This document shows positions 21,970 through 34,213 of a stretch of DNA of 64,000 bases, piece after piece. Source of the DNA: Prinia subflava (taxonomy: Eukaryota > Chordata > Aves > Passeriformes > Cisticolidae); the NCBI RefSeq assembly GCF_021018805.1, contig NC_086247.1, forward strand, positions 90,876,140 through 90,940,139. Direction: 5' to 3'. The notes beneath the pieces were generated by a model that worked only from the letters and a program-made list of their open reading frames with translations, ran no database searches and was not told the origin of the DNA. Positions within the stretch are counted from its first letter, which is position 1, and each line of letters starts with the position of its first letter. A program made the translations under genes and the position numbers.

Positions 21970-22430
21970 GTTATGTGCTTGAAACTGAAAAGACTGAGTT
22001 TGTTTCACTTGGAAAGAAGATAAAAAAGAGGGCTTAAGAGAAAACTCTGTGAAGGAATGAATAGCACAGAAAAAGTTTAATGCGAATGTCTCTTCCCCAT
22101 CTGCTAAATTAAAATTACTGAAACAGTTATTGAAATGAAAAGGTGGTAAATTCAAAAGTGGTAAGAGGGTTTTTCCTCATAAACAGAAAGTGATAATTTG
22201 GTTACTTGAAAAATCACTAAGGTCAGTAATTCAGCAACTTTCAGATAGGGATTGCACATTTGTATGTAAAAGACTATCAAGAGAGGTTATACTTAAAGCT
22301 CATACTCCCAGGCAGGAATGTAAAGCTTTAGGATCCTGTGGCTTAAACTGCTCTCTAACAAGCCTGGAGTCAGACTGACATCTTCACAGAGGCTGGATTA
22401 GACAATAGGGATTTTCTTATCCCTTTCCAC
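21970..22430 (+). mobile_element. Probable ancient CR1-type LINE 3' end
   Basis: The order of features follows the old amniote CR1 3' region. A CACTTGGAAAGAAGATAAAA segment corresponds to the LEKRR stretch near the RT C-terminus. Then come AATGAATAGCACAGAAAAAG, an ATTGAAATGAAAAGGTGG stretch before a TTTTTCCTCA segment, and finally GGCTGGATTAGACAA close to the 3' end. It is highly diverged, with no open frame. The boundaries and the family call are from recognition by eye. Masking against an ancient CR1 library would settle it. Confidence 0.5.
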
Positions 22431-22470
22431 TGAGGCGTCCAGCAACAGCAATAAAGAGAATTAAAAATGA

Positions 22471-22649
22471 AAAGCACACCACCAAACAAACAAACAAACA
22501 AAACAAACACAAAAAACCACCAACCCCCCCCCAAAAAAAACCCCACCTACCTGAAAATCTCCCCCCAAAAAAACAAAACCAAACAAAACAAAACAGACCA
22601 CCACCAAAACCACCCCCCCCCAGCACATATAACAAACAAACCAACCAAA
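22471..22649. repeat. A/C-only low-complexity tract
   Basis: About 180 bases of A and C with only a few G or T, including C runs of 8-10 and (CAAA)n near 22485. A spurious plus-strand frame at 22467-22862 reads K/T/N/P-rich protein from it. Confidence 0.95.
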
Positions 22650-23559
22650 TGGCTTTTAGTCCTGGAAGATTTTAGGTTTGTGATAAGGTACTGGAATTTC
22701 AGATGCTCCAGCATTGAAAGAAAGCTTACTGTATGGGGGATTTTTCAGTGCCCCGTCTGCAAAAAAACTCCCAGAGGTATCTGTGAAATAGGGTTATTGA
22801 GTTGCACAGAGACCATGGCAGTGAGCCAGGAGGCAAATTATTGTAATAAACTCAGGATCTGAAGGCTAGGGGACAGTAAAATAGTGTCTAGGCTACTGGG
22901 GGTTCGAGGCTGCACTGAGGAGTGGATAGAGCAGGGAAAAATCACAGGGTGAGATGAACGGCATGTTTTATCTCCCAGATAAATCACAGTGACAAAGTTT
23001 TACACCTTTGAGCAGCACTTGGAACACAAAGTACCTGCATAGTCATGCACCAAAGTGATAAATCTTTCTGTTTGTTTTTAATAATAAGTATTTTTATGTC
23101 TCTCCATATATAAATTTGTGTATGCTTATTTAGAAAATTCATATGTTTATACATACATAAATATCTATATTAATTATGTGTATAAGCATTGTTTATGTGC
23201 CATACCTTCTATGATGCATATTCATCACATTAAAAAGTAGCTTATTTTGCCTAGACTACAGCTTTAAAATGGTACTTAAATACATTTTTTTAAAAGCATG
23301 CTATCCTACCCAAGATATAGCCGTAGCTGTCAATATAGAGATATTTTTCAAAGGAAAAATCTCCAAACAAACCAATGGGCTTAAGATCAGCAGGTTTTGG
23401 TAACTGCAGGTACCATTTCTAAATGTTGTGTAACTCCAAAGCAGTGGAGCAGAGGTGGGTAACATCTTCCTGTAAGATGAGTACAGGGCAAGGACCTTTC
23501 CCCTCCTAGGGATCTCAGCTTTCCTTTTTATAAAGGGGTATGAAAAAATGTACCCTTAA
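22650..23559. other. Non-coding sequence, partly very AT-rich
   Basis: An AT-rich stretch at about 23080-23190 contains many TATA/ATAT words without a regular repeat. No gene is supported. Confidence 0.5.
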
Positions 23560-24020
23560 AACAGAAGCTATGAATATGAAAGCATCTTTGCTGAGCCCTT
23601 TTGGATTAGCATAAATCTAAATTCCCTGCGAAGGTGTATGTCACCATTTATAGGATGTTTATTGATCTGTATTTATCTTTGTCAAGGACTCTGCTAAACA
23701 TGGCTTCAACTACAATTGAAGATTCAGATGAATTGATTAGAAATGTATCCAGATGAAGCTGTTCACTTTGCCTGGATTTGTTTACATCCCTGTCACACAG
23801 AATAGTCTGCGTGCTAAATGGCAGCTGGATCTCGAGATGATTCTGTTTTGGCAGATTTTTAAGATGGTTTCTGTGTTTTGCCTACCTGATTTGCCATCTG
23901 TTGAATCTGATGACATTTGTTAGTGTGCAGCTGGGGGAATTCAAAAAAGTTCACATTACAAGTACATGTGGATCAGTGAGTTAAAGAGCTAAAGATTGCT
24001 GCCATGGATAGAACAGACTC
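23560..24020. other. Conserved-looking non-coding block
   Basis: About 460 bases of unique, balanced sequence without low-complexity runs. It contains many TF-like words such as TTTGTTTACATC (forkhead-type), GATTAGCATAA and TGAATTGATTAG. No open frame spans it. By texture it is one of the best candidates in the window for a conserved enhancer, but conservation was not measured. Confidence 0.35.
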
Positions 24021-24126
24021 AAAAATACAATAATTTTCTTCATAGCAGGATGAGATTTATGCTTCGATTATCTGATTTCCAGGTTCCATCACCTGCTGGC
24101 TTTTAGGTTGAAAAACCCTCTCCTGG

Positions 24127-24299
24127 CAAAAAAAAACCCAAAACAAACAAACAAACCAACCAACAAACAAAAAACTCCACCCAAAACAAAACAAAAAAAA
24201 GCAAAAAACAAAATCAAAACCAAAACAAAACCCCAAAAAAACCCAAACAAAAAACAACAACAACAAAACAAAACAAAAACCAAAAAACCACACCAAACA
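24127..24299. repeat. A/C-only low-complexity tract
   Basis: About 173 bases almost free of G and T, with CAAA, CCAA and CAACAACAAC units. The frames through it on both strands are artefacts. Confidence 0.95.
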
Positions 24300-25979
24300 C
24301 GTTCAGAGAAGATGGAATTAATCATTGTAACGAACCATAGTAAGCAACAAAGGGGTTTTAACTACTTCCAAGTAAGTTCAGCAATGTTCAACAGCCCATT
24401 TAATGGCACAAGACATTTGCCATCATAGAGGATTTCCTGTTCTGCAGACATAAATCCCTGCTCGCTTGCAAAGCAACAGGCTAAAAAGCTCTTCAGATCA
24501 TTTTGCATTAAGCACATGCTGGCAAGTGTGTTAGAAGTGTCATGCACGCAAAGACTGAGACAGTTTAGAAGAAAATATTTTTGGCCTATGACCTCACAGT
24601 TTTGTGCAACTTGAAGGTTTTCTCCTGGAAATAATAGTGGTAGCCATATTTTGATAAGCCTGAAAGGGATTCAACGTTCACCTTTTCATCATCTTCGTGC
24701 TCTTCACTCAGTCTAGTGTCCTTCCTAAAACCTAAAGCTACAAAATTGTGCTTCATCCCCTAGTTGTGCCTTTGCTTGGAAAAGAAAGAGTAATGGACAT
24801 AAATGTCCCTCCTGCTAGGCAGCCACTTCAGAGTAATTTCGGCTTCAGATTTACTCTATGCAACCAAATGATTAAATTATGACTGAGACATTCTGTTGCA
24901 AGACAGAGCGGCACCCTCAAGGCTTTAGGCTGATACATTTACCATAGAAACGCAGAGAAAGAAAAATATTTGTTTCATGAAAATTAAGACTGTTTTTCAC
25001 CATGACATAACCTTAAAATGGTTACGAGAAAATTTCTCATTCAAATAGAATAATTTAAGAACAGTTAGTTCCACAGCATGACACACCCCACAATATTATG
25101 CCAAATTACAGGTTAAGCAATTGAAATGGCTTAAAAAAGGTTTAACATAAAGATTAATTCCTGACTTTCCTTTTCTTCATTCAGAAGCTCTGAAAGGTTA
25201 CAGCTGGGTCCAACAAAGCCCTTAGATGCAGGATAATACAAATGAAATATAATAGCCAAGACAGTGTGATAAGAAGATACTGTCCCAAAACATGCTTCTT
25301 TTTTTTAACCTACAAAAATTGAATTGAACTGCAATTGAATTGATCTTGGAATTAAAAAGATAAATTTGAAAGTGTTCAGTGGACCTGCAGCCCAGTGTGA
25401 GAGAGAAGTATTTTAATATTCATAAGGAAACATTGAAAGCAGAGTCTACAAATTTCAAAGCCTCTCTCTTTTCACCCAACAGTGATCCTTACGCTCACTG
25501 AATCCAGAGGAACAGAGTGGGTTCTCCTAAGGCTTTCAGGGCAATGAGCACGGTGCTGTTCTGATATTAAATGAGCCATCCCACAATTTAACGGATTATA
25601 AGGAATTCTCTCGGGAGAGGATCTGAGAGCTGTGGGATGAAGAGCACTAAAAGAGGCTGGGAGAGGCACTCACTCGTGCAGCCTCACCAGATGGGTGAGT
25701 ACGTGAGACAGAGGGCAGCTGAGGTTGGCTACTCCTGCTGTTTTTACCGACCTGAAGTTCCTATGAGCAATAAAGAAAGCCTGGAAATGAGCTGGGGGTC
25801 AGTAGCACCATGTGATCTGTCTTCTTTTCAGGCCCTGGCAGTGAATGGCCTGCAGACCATGGCTTGGGACTTGCAAGGGAACTGAAGGCAAAGGGGGCCA
25901 AAACTTAGGTTATACAAAAAACTTGCACCACTTTCAAGAATTCAGTTTAACATGGATCACTTTAAAACAGTGCAAGCAT
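24300..25979. other. Non-coding sequence
   Basis: AT-rich unique sequence. Frames of 61-82 codons have no domain. No transposon was recognised. Confidence 0.5.
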
Positions 25980-26420
25980 CTTGGTTAGGTGTACATAAAC
26001 TAATTTAATCCTTTGTTTAAATCATTTTACACTGATTCGTCAATGCTAGCTAAAAGTGGTGTGTGTAAGGATTACGCTGGTTTAAATGTCTACAATATAG
26101 GTGTGCACTGATTTATTGACATTGATTTGATATAGATTTGATTATGTAAATGCAATGTTCCCTAACTTCATTGGTTTATTGATATGGTAGTTAATTAAGC
26201 AGGAAAGGCATGTACAAAGAAGGATCTTGTTTTAGAGTACAAAAGGGCTAATGAATAATTTAATATGTTTATTTTTGTAGATGTTTGATTAAAACACTGA
26301 CTATTTTGATTTTACATCTTTTTTTTACAAATCTAATTAAATCATTTTCAGGCCAGTTAGACAGATTATACTAATATTAAGGCAGGCCTTGTGCTTTTAT
26401 GTCAATGTGGTAAATCTGAG
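25980..26420. other. Conserved-looking AT-rich non-coding block
   Basis: Contains repeated ATTGATTTGAT/TTTGATTATG/TTAATTAAGC words and related GTTTAAAT words, without simple repeats. The texture suggests homeobox or SOX/TCF-type regulatory sequence. Inference only. Confidence 0.3.
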
Positions 26421-26829
26421 AGAGCTATTACAGCATAAATTCCTACAGGTGAAAACCACAGGTAGCTAAGGTCAGTCTGACTCAAGTCAAAGGACTGCCA
26501 CTGCCTGAGAAGCTCAAGGTGTGAGTGCAAGGCAAGGCAGACACAGTCAGATGGTGGAGCCCACACAAATCACTGCATGGTATCAGTCAGTGGGATTTGC
26601 TGCTGGTCTCAACCTCAGTCTAACAATTACCCCATTTTGCATAAATACCATGTTAAGGAAGAGTTTTAAAGAGAGGTCTAATGACATGTCAGTGCTGACA
26701 TTTTTTTGTTGGAGAGGGAAATCGTGGAATGAGTGCTGATTTTGCAGTTTGCAGTGTTTTTATACTGAGCATAAGACATTAGTATGAGGGTGGTCAGCCT
26801 GGACTTTTAAGACAGACAGTACACCTTCA
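26421..26829. other. Non-coding sequence, nothing recognised
   Basis: Mixed sequence with a 72-codon chance frame. Confidence 0.5.
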
Positions 26830-28085
26830 ATGCAACTGGAAAATGGAAAATAGTGGAGGAAAAAGGTTTGGGATCAAATAATGGACAGGGATCCCTGGCT
26901 CTCTAGGAACATCATGGGTTAATAAGAATGACGAGGACACTAAAAGGACGTTGCAGTGATCCAAGTGAATGGGAATGAGAATGAGCGCGGCATTACAGGG
27001 AGATACTGTGGAAAGACGAAATACATGACTTGGCCACAAGCAAGAAACAAGAATATGAAGAGTGACATGTGCACAGAACAGAATGCACAGACAGCAGCAG
27101 GACCAAGCAGAGGCTAACACGGCAGTAATTAGAGCAAAGCAAATGAGACTATCAAAAGAGTTAAGGAGCTCTACCTTTTCAAACTCAATTGACTTTGAAA
27201 TGGTAGATAAAGAGGTGTAGAGGCAAGGTGGCTGCAGTTGTGAGGCTGGCAGACTGAGGCAAGAGATACTGACCTGTGAATTGCCCTCAGTCATGTGATT
27301 TATGGATGGCTTATTGGTCAAGGAAGCTCAAGATGAAAGCAGCGACCAAACCTTCAGCCAAGAAGATCTGTGAAAAAGGTTTCTGTTAAATAGGTGAATT
27401 CTGTTAATATAGGTGAATGTATTTTGAGGGACAGGGAAGAGTGAAGGTTCATTCTAAGTTGGTGTTACTGTACACCTTTCTGCAGGGAGAAGAAAGAGCT
27501 GGAAACTGTGAGAAGAGGATAGATGAGATGGATGGAGGGGTCAGAAGGGAGGTGAAACACTCCTGTGCTTTGGAAGATGAGAGATTACAAAGGAGGAGAC
27601 AGATGGGAAGGTGAGATGTCTGAAAAGCTGCTCTGTTTTTTACCTCCAAGGAGGCTGGACTGAGATGGTGAATGGCAAGATGAAGGGAGGGTTTGAGAGG
27701 TGGGTCAAGGAGTGGGGTGAAGGAGCAACTGGCATAGTGCACCGTCCTGTCACAGTGAGTAGGGGAGTGACATGGATGGGAAGATCACTGACATTAAGAG
27801 ATGGGAGGGGATATGGGAGGATTTGGGAGCGGGATGTGCCACAGCCACCTAAAAGGGACTTTGGAGGGAGGGAGCAATGCAAGAGTATGAGCCAGGAGTA
27901 GTAAGTGGCCATGGGATGGGGGTATTAGATATGGACTTAAGACAAATGGGGGAAAGAAGGCACAAATAGATACTGTGAATTTACAGTGATGGGAGGGAAG
28001 GGAGACAATGTCTAGGGAAAAGCACATGGTGGGTTTGTGGGAACTGCTTGTGCGTCAGGATGAGAGGAGACTGCTGAAATGAGGA
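26830..28085 (-). other. Purine-biased block, possible eroded LINE
   Basis: About 1.25 kb is enriched in A and G on the plus strand. Two hand-counted 60-base rows (26941-27000 and 27541-27600) are each 41/60 purine. On the pyrimidine-rich minus strand a 164-codon frame stays open at 26827-27321, and others follow at 27449-27742 and 27640-27912. The 164-codon product contains HLDHCNVLL, reminiscent of the LDYCNSLL motif near the RT C-terminus of L2/Rex1-type LINEs, preceded by I/L-rich residues. Decay would explain the broken frames. The pyrimidine bias alone could also keep these frames open, so the LINE reading is tentative. Confidence 0.3.
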
Positions 28086-30350
28086 CTGGCATATGGACAA
28101 GGCTGGGAGAAAAGCAGTCACAAATTTGAAGCTGATGTCTTGTGGCCATGGATCTTTCCTCTTCCCTGCTTGTGTGGAAATGCTAACTCTATGTGATTCA
28201 ATCACTTCAGATTTTCTTGATTTGGAGGCAGTTTCGTCTTCCTCAGCAACAGTGTGCACAGTCATCCCCCTAATTGCAGCAGGAACCCTGTCACACTCGG
28301 CAGGCACAGAGCTTGCAAGCTTTCAAAACATGATGATGCTCTGGGATCAAAGCTTGCAAGGGTCCTTTTTAATTAGTATCACTTTATATTTTGTGGGTCT
28401 GTCTCCACATCACTAGTTTTAGCCTGTTGTAAAAAAAAAACACCTTGGAAACCTGAATTAGGTGTAAACATGATTATGTGAAACGAAAGGTTTGAGAGGT
28501 GTGAACTGCTTTATTTGCCTCCAGGAGTGGTTAAGCCTGACACTTGAAAGAATGATTTAAAAGTCAGCATTGTGTGGTTCACAGGTGATTTTAGCTGAAA
28601 GCTCGGGTTGGAAGCTTCACTATGCCATCCCAGGAGATGAAGCCCCATATTTAATGCCTCCAGCTCCAATGTCACAAGCTGCATTCCTCTTTCCAACCAT
28701 TCCTGTATATACAATCTATCTCGATGCTCGTGATGCACTGAAAATGGCCCTGGCTGTGGCTGTCTCCTGAACTGGGGTCAGATCTGGGCCCAGGGCAGGG
28801 GATGGGGCAGAGCAGAGTCACCTGCTGCCAAGCCATGGGCAGTGGCTTGTTTGTTTTACACGGGAGTTTAGTTTTCCTTCTTTGCTCCTCTTTCCTCCTC
28901 GTGTTTAAACATTGTTTTTCAAATGTGCCTCTATTGAGGCTATATTTAGGGCTTGTTTTCTAATTTGGCACTGTTTACGCTCTCTCACATAGATCTTCTT
29001 GGGGTTTTTTTAAAATTTTTATTTTAAGAGTGTGATACCTTTAAACGTGTAAACATCCGGCCTAATTGGAATGCCTAAACAGTCACTTCCCAACCTGCCA
29101 AGATGTTAAAATCTGTTGATGTGTGCAGTCCCGAAGTTACCATGGCAACCACATCACTTGCCAGAGAGACATGCTAGATCCCCTTCAGCTTGTGGAGGGC
29201 ATCCCTCAGCCCCAAACTTTAGGCAGCATGTTTATATCCAGCTCCTGAGCAGCTTGCTGGGCTATAGCTGCATCCTGGTGGTGAATGGGAAAGGGGAGAG
29301 AGCCCTGGCCCTCTCCCAAGTGGTGAAGGCTGCTCATATGCCCAGGTCTTGCTGCATAGGAGGCTCAGTCTAAGCAGCCCAAGGGTGGCATCACAGTCCA
29401 TCACCCTGGCTGAGGCAGGACACAAGCAGGACTCTCATGGGATAATGAGAAACGCCTGACTTTCAGTGGCAAATGGATGAGAACCACCTCGAGCAACTGA
29501 GAAAGTGTGTTAGTGGGCGCTGGCTTACTCTCACTGGGCAATGGTGAGAGTCTCAAATGGCAGCCCAGGTGGTTCTGGGTCAATCACCACTGCTGGGGCA
29601 GTGCCAAGGAGCACAGAGTACACTCACCATGGTGGCCCACCTCCAGTGTGAAGGGGTGATCCTCTGAAAAACCTGAGTACATTGTGGGACAGGCACAGAG
29701 AGACACGCTCAATGTCTCTTTATGAAAAATAGCAGTCACCTTTTTACCCTTCAGTTTGTTCTCTGAGGCATCTTCTTCTGGAGCAACTTCCACAGGCTGG
29801 TTTTGTTCTTTGCCCCACTAACTACAGTTATCTAATGGCATCAAGGTGAGCATGTGGAGTTTGCATTTTTTCCTTTTGTGGTAAAGGAAGCATTATGTGA
29901 GTAAGACAAATTTTGCGGTTCCTTTTTCACATCCTTTTGCCCTTCTTCACTCTAAGGGTTTCTACCCCTAAAGGGTCCACAAAACTATTGCAAAAAGACT
30001 TTTGAAGAGAGGCTGGAGCATCTGCTGAGAGTTTCCTGCACTGAGGCTTCCACTGAAAATAGGCAGGGATGGACTCAATGTTTGCAGCAGCTTCCTGGGT
30101 ATGAGAACTTGTTTTCATTTTACATTTGAACTAAATCCAAGAAAAACAATGTGGCTGGGCAGAAAGGTTTGCCTTTTGTCTTGCTCCTTCTGTGAAACTT
30201 GCCTGGGCTTTCCATTAGGAGTGAACAGCTTTTATGATTACAGTGTCTAATGTCTGACAAAATACTTAAGAACTTTGTGCTTTTAACAATTTTGGTATTC
30301 CTACCATCTCTGACAATTGCAATCTGTGTAACCATTAGGTTTATTTTTAC
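28086..30350. other. Non-coding sequence
   Basis: About 2.3 kb without a defensible gene. A short conserved-looking stretch lies at about 28980-29170. It holds an 11-base match to the miR-30 5' end but no precursor hairpin. Confidence 0.5.
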
Positions 30351-30504
30351 ATCTATAAATATATATTTATATATATATATATGCATATATATGTGCATAT
30401 ATATTTTATAGATATAATATATATGTATATATATTAATGTAAATATATATATTATATATATAATATATATTTATATGTGTTTATTTATTTATTTATTTAT
30501 TTAC
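30351..30504. repeat. AT-rich microsatellite cluster
   Basis: Interrupted (TA)n from about 30356 to 30475, followed by (TTTA)n at about 30480-30503. Such stretches can form cruciforms and vary in length. Confidence 0.95.
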
Positions 30505-31116
30505 ATATGTGTGCATATATCCCCTCATTTTCACAGCTGGACAGATATACTATCACTCAACGTGAAAGTATGCTCCAGCAACAGTCACTTTCTGCTCCTG
30601 TTTAATAACCTCTCAAGATCAATTTACTCTCATCAGCATTTTCAAAAACAATGTCAAAAAGTCCCCTTGCAAACTCATGTATTTGCTTAAAATAAATAAA
30701 TATAGGTTTAGAAAATAAAAAGCAGGCTGGGTTTGAAGTTTGGTTTCTGCTATTTAAAAAATGTGCTACTGTACTTTGGTCTTTTCAGATTTGCATGAGT
30801 TAAGTTTAACTCTGCAAGAATGAGGATTAGAAATTTAAAGATTACTGATATTCTTGTGAAAAAGAATGATTCCAGACACAAGTGCTAGAAGCCATTTGTT
30901 TTTGTTCACTGTGGCAGCCCCTGACACAATGTTGGAGTACCAGTGAGCCGGGGTCCAGCTGAACACAGCTGCAACCCCTTCAGCATCCCAGCACATTGGG
31001 GACTGCTTCCTTCATGTTCTCTGCACCAGTGCATTTCTGTTAGTCAAGTTTATGCCAGGTTTACTACCCAAAACTCAGCAATGCTCTGCAATAGCTAACT
31101 TTTTATGAGGACTGTT
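30505..31116. other. Non-coding sequence, nothing recognised
   Basis: Unique mixed sequence. No gene or repeat was recognised. Confidence 0.5.
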
Positions 31117-31212
31117 ATCAGGTTCTAATGAAATACTGGTGAAACCTGTGAAACAGGTGAAATACTGGAGAAACCTGGTGAAACCAGGAACCTGATGTTG
31201 TCAGGTTCTTAA
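31117..31212. repeat. Small complex tandem repeat
   Basis: GAAATACTGG starts at 31130 and again at 31159 (period 29), each followed by a variant of TGAAACCTG and shorter GAAACC-type units. The array is bracketed by TCAGGTTCT near 31119 and again near 31201, so the whole may be a local replication-slippage product. Confidence 0.8.
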
Positions 31213-34200
31213 CAGATGAGCTGTCTTTTACTGTGGCCACATCAATATACACTGGTAGTGTAAGGAGGAGCACTGTCTCTTGCAGCCTGGCTGGCTCTGC
31301 TCTGCCTTTTGACTCCAGCACCGAGGGAGAAATCTGTGCTGGGTTTCACAGAACTTTCTTGGTTGCTATGAAAGCATTGTCTAAAGTTCATAAGATAAAA
31401 CAGCTTTTTTCTTCATGGGGTGGTGGGTTGGCCACTTAATTTTGCCTTCACCTCCAGCTCTCTCTTGTTGCTGTCTTCTAGGTGATTTATCACAGAGATG
31501 TTTTCTCAGGTTCTGTAGCCTTAATAAGTATTAAGCAATACTTAAGCAAGTATTTTGTTCAAAATTTGCTAAAGATGCTGTGTCAGCAGGGAAATGTAGT
31601 GCACTCTTTTCTGAAGAGGTTCCCAAAAATTCTACCTGACCCCTGGGATAATTCTTCCAGAGTCACAGGGAGGCCTCAGGGGCAGGATGTGGGATGCTTT
31701 ATTCCCCTCTAGTCCCAAACACCTGTTCTTACTTTATTCAGGGTCAGACCTGTGGTTCCCAGCTGCTGCAAATCAGAATAGTTTGGAAGACTTTCAGCTA
31801 ATGAAGGAAAAAAATCAGCTGTAATCCAATTACAGAAGAAAGAGATGAAAAGGGCAGGGAGGTTTCCTGCTCCCTACACTAGGAATGATAATTTTAACTA
31901 TACTTCTAATCCTAAATATTTTAGCAAATGAGCTGCATGAGCTCACCATGTTGCTGACTCTTCCCCATTCCAGTCAGTTTATTGCCTGCACAGCCATGCA
32001 AATCATCCCCCTCTAAAAGGGACATCTCTGTTTTAAAAGGAGCTGTTCTTTGTCCTCTCTTTTTCAACTTGATCACCCTGACACAGGCAGCCTGGGAAGA
32101 GGAAACTTTACTGCCAGCTGTCTCACTTTTATGAAAAGAAAGAGACATGGCTCCTCCACTCCTTGGGTCTTTTCCTTGAGCTGCATAAGCAAAAAAGATT
32201 CCACGGCTATCTGAGCCCAAACAAGACTACAGACAGTTTTATTTGTCCACCAATTACCACCCATTTGTCATTAATTAAGGCAGGGAAGGACGAACAAGTT
32301 TATTTTCTATTCTAGCCCTGTTACTTCCCTGAAGATTTTCACTCTGGGGGGAGATGGAGCACATTTTTCTCTGAATACAAGTTTCAAACACAAAAAGGAG
32401 AAGAGAGTGCCCTTCAAAACTCTGGGAACACATGTCAGAGATGCTTTGAAGTTATGATACATCCTTTTCAATCCCATGCGGGTGCCACAAGCCTGGGGTC
32501 CCGCAATCCCAGTTAGTTCAAACCCGGTGCAGCTCTTCTGAGCAGAGCTGTGCTTGTGCCTCTCCACCCCATAAACAAACAACTCTGCCATGGGCAGGGG
32601 TGTGGGCAATGCCAGGCAACGATGTTCTGTGTGACCTGAGGCTCAGCCCTGCCTTTTTCTTTTTGGGTTCCTTCTCCCACCTATTTGGGCTCTGTGTTTC
32701 TCAAGGCAGAGGCTCCTCTCTCAAGCCCTTGGAGTGCTCTCTGCGGAAGTGGCTCATCACAGCAAGGAAAAATTTTTGCAGTGTAGAAGGAGAAACTGCA
32801 AGCCCAGTCAGAAAGAAAACTACTTATTTTCCTTTGGAAAAAAACCCCACAACATCAAAGGATTTTAATAGTGTTTAAGTAATGCTTTTTTAAATGTGAA
32901 GATACTTGTTTTCTCAGTCATTTGTAACAAAACCTATTACATGTACGACAGTGCAATCCATCATAAACACAATGAAACATGTAAGGTGGGAGGAGGAACT
33001 CATGACATGTTTTTAATAGACATTTCTTCCCTTCCCCCTCCAAACTGAAGGTATTTGTTATGACTTTTACTCAAAATGGAGAAAGAGGAGAGGGAGGGGA
33101 GTATATTTTGAATTCACTGGAGAAGAAGGAAGATTTGTTTTATTTTATTTTAGTAGCTCCAGGCTGCCTTTGAGTAACTAGGTATTACAGTCCTGGTGCA
33201 TCTCTAATTAATAAGATCAAGTGCCCCTGAATTTTCTTTTACAAACTAATTTAGATATGTCAAGGCTGCAATTATTTTGAGAAAGATCTGACTCCTTGCT
33301 TATTCATCTTTCCTCCTACTCCATGAGAAAATAAAACCATCAGCTTAAATGCCCTTTGAAGTCTGTTTTAGGTACTTGATTGAAAATTAAATACTGCCTT
33401 GCCACTGTTAAAAGTGGTCAAGGTTCCCATTCTTTTTTCTTTTTCCCTCACCGCCACCCTACAATTTGCAAAGAATAATGAACCCTGGGATCTGGCTTAG
33501 CTCCAGATACAGCCTAGCACTGCTGTGGCCATCTGGGCCCCTGCCCCCCTCTGTGACGGACATCACGGGTGGGATGTGGCACCGCTGGGGTCAGTGGCAA
33601 AGCACCTGGCTCAGCTGTGCCTGCCACGGGAAGGGTCTGACCCTGCAAGGTGCCCAGTGTCCTCTGGCTCCAGCTGATTTCTCAACCCCATGCAATCAAG
33701 CTCTCCCTTAGTCCCAGAGAGCCCCTGGATTTGTGGGGAATGGCTCTGAAAACTCATAAAGATCAAAGTGTTTATTGGGGTGAGTGGTTTACTTTTATTT
33801 GGCAGCGTTTGTGGAGCCCAGGCACCGGGCTTGTGTTATAAGAGTTATTGCATGTCAGGTGCCTCCCAAAATCCAGCTTCAATAATCCTTTCTTGCTAGA
33901 AGCCTCCAGAAAGAAAGAAATGAGGCAGGAGAGAGGAGAAGTAGGGAGAGTTTGGCCTCCCGCTTGTTAAATCCTATCAGTCAAGCTTTCATCTCTTGGC
34001 TGAGGCTGTGCATCTGGAATAGTCCCCTCAGGATGCTGAAACAACAGGCCCAGCCTGGGCTAGGCATTTCTTCCTTGTAGGAATGGTGCAACAGGGCAGA
34101 GCAGCAGTTCCCTGACCAACACAAGAACTGTATCCACCAGCAGAAAGAAAAGCTAACCATGCTTGGGTTTTACAAGAAGATCTAGTTTTTGTTACAGAAG

Positions 34201-34213
34201 AAGTTGAGCCTCT
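31213..34213. other. Non-coding sequence
   Basis: About 3 kb without recognisable gene or transposon. A GC-moderate patch at about 33480-33720 opens an 81-codon chance frame. Confidence 0.5.

Noticed and set aside
29047..29060. TGTAAACATCC, the first 11 bases of miR-30 family members
   Set aside because: The following bases do not continue the mature sequence, and there is no complementary arm nearby to make a precursor hairpin.
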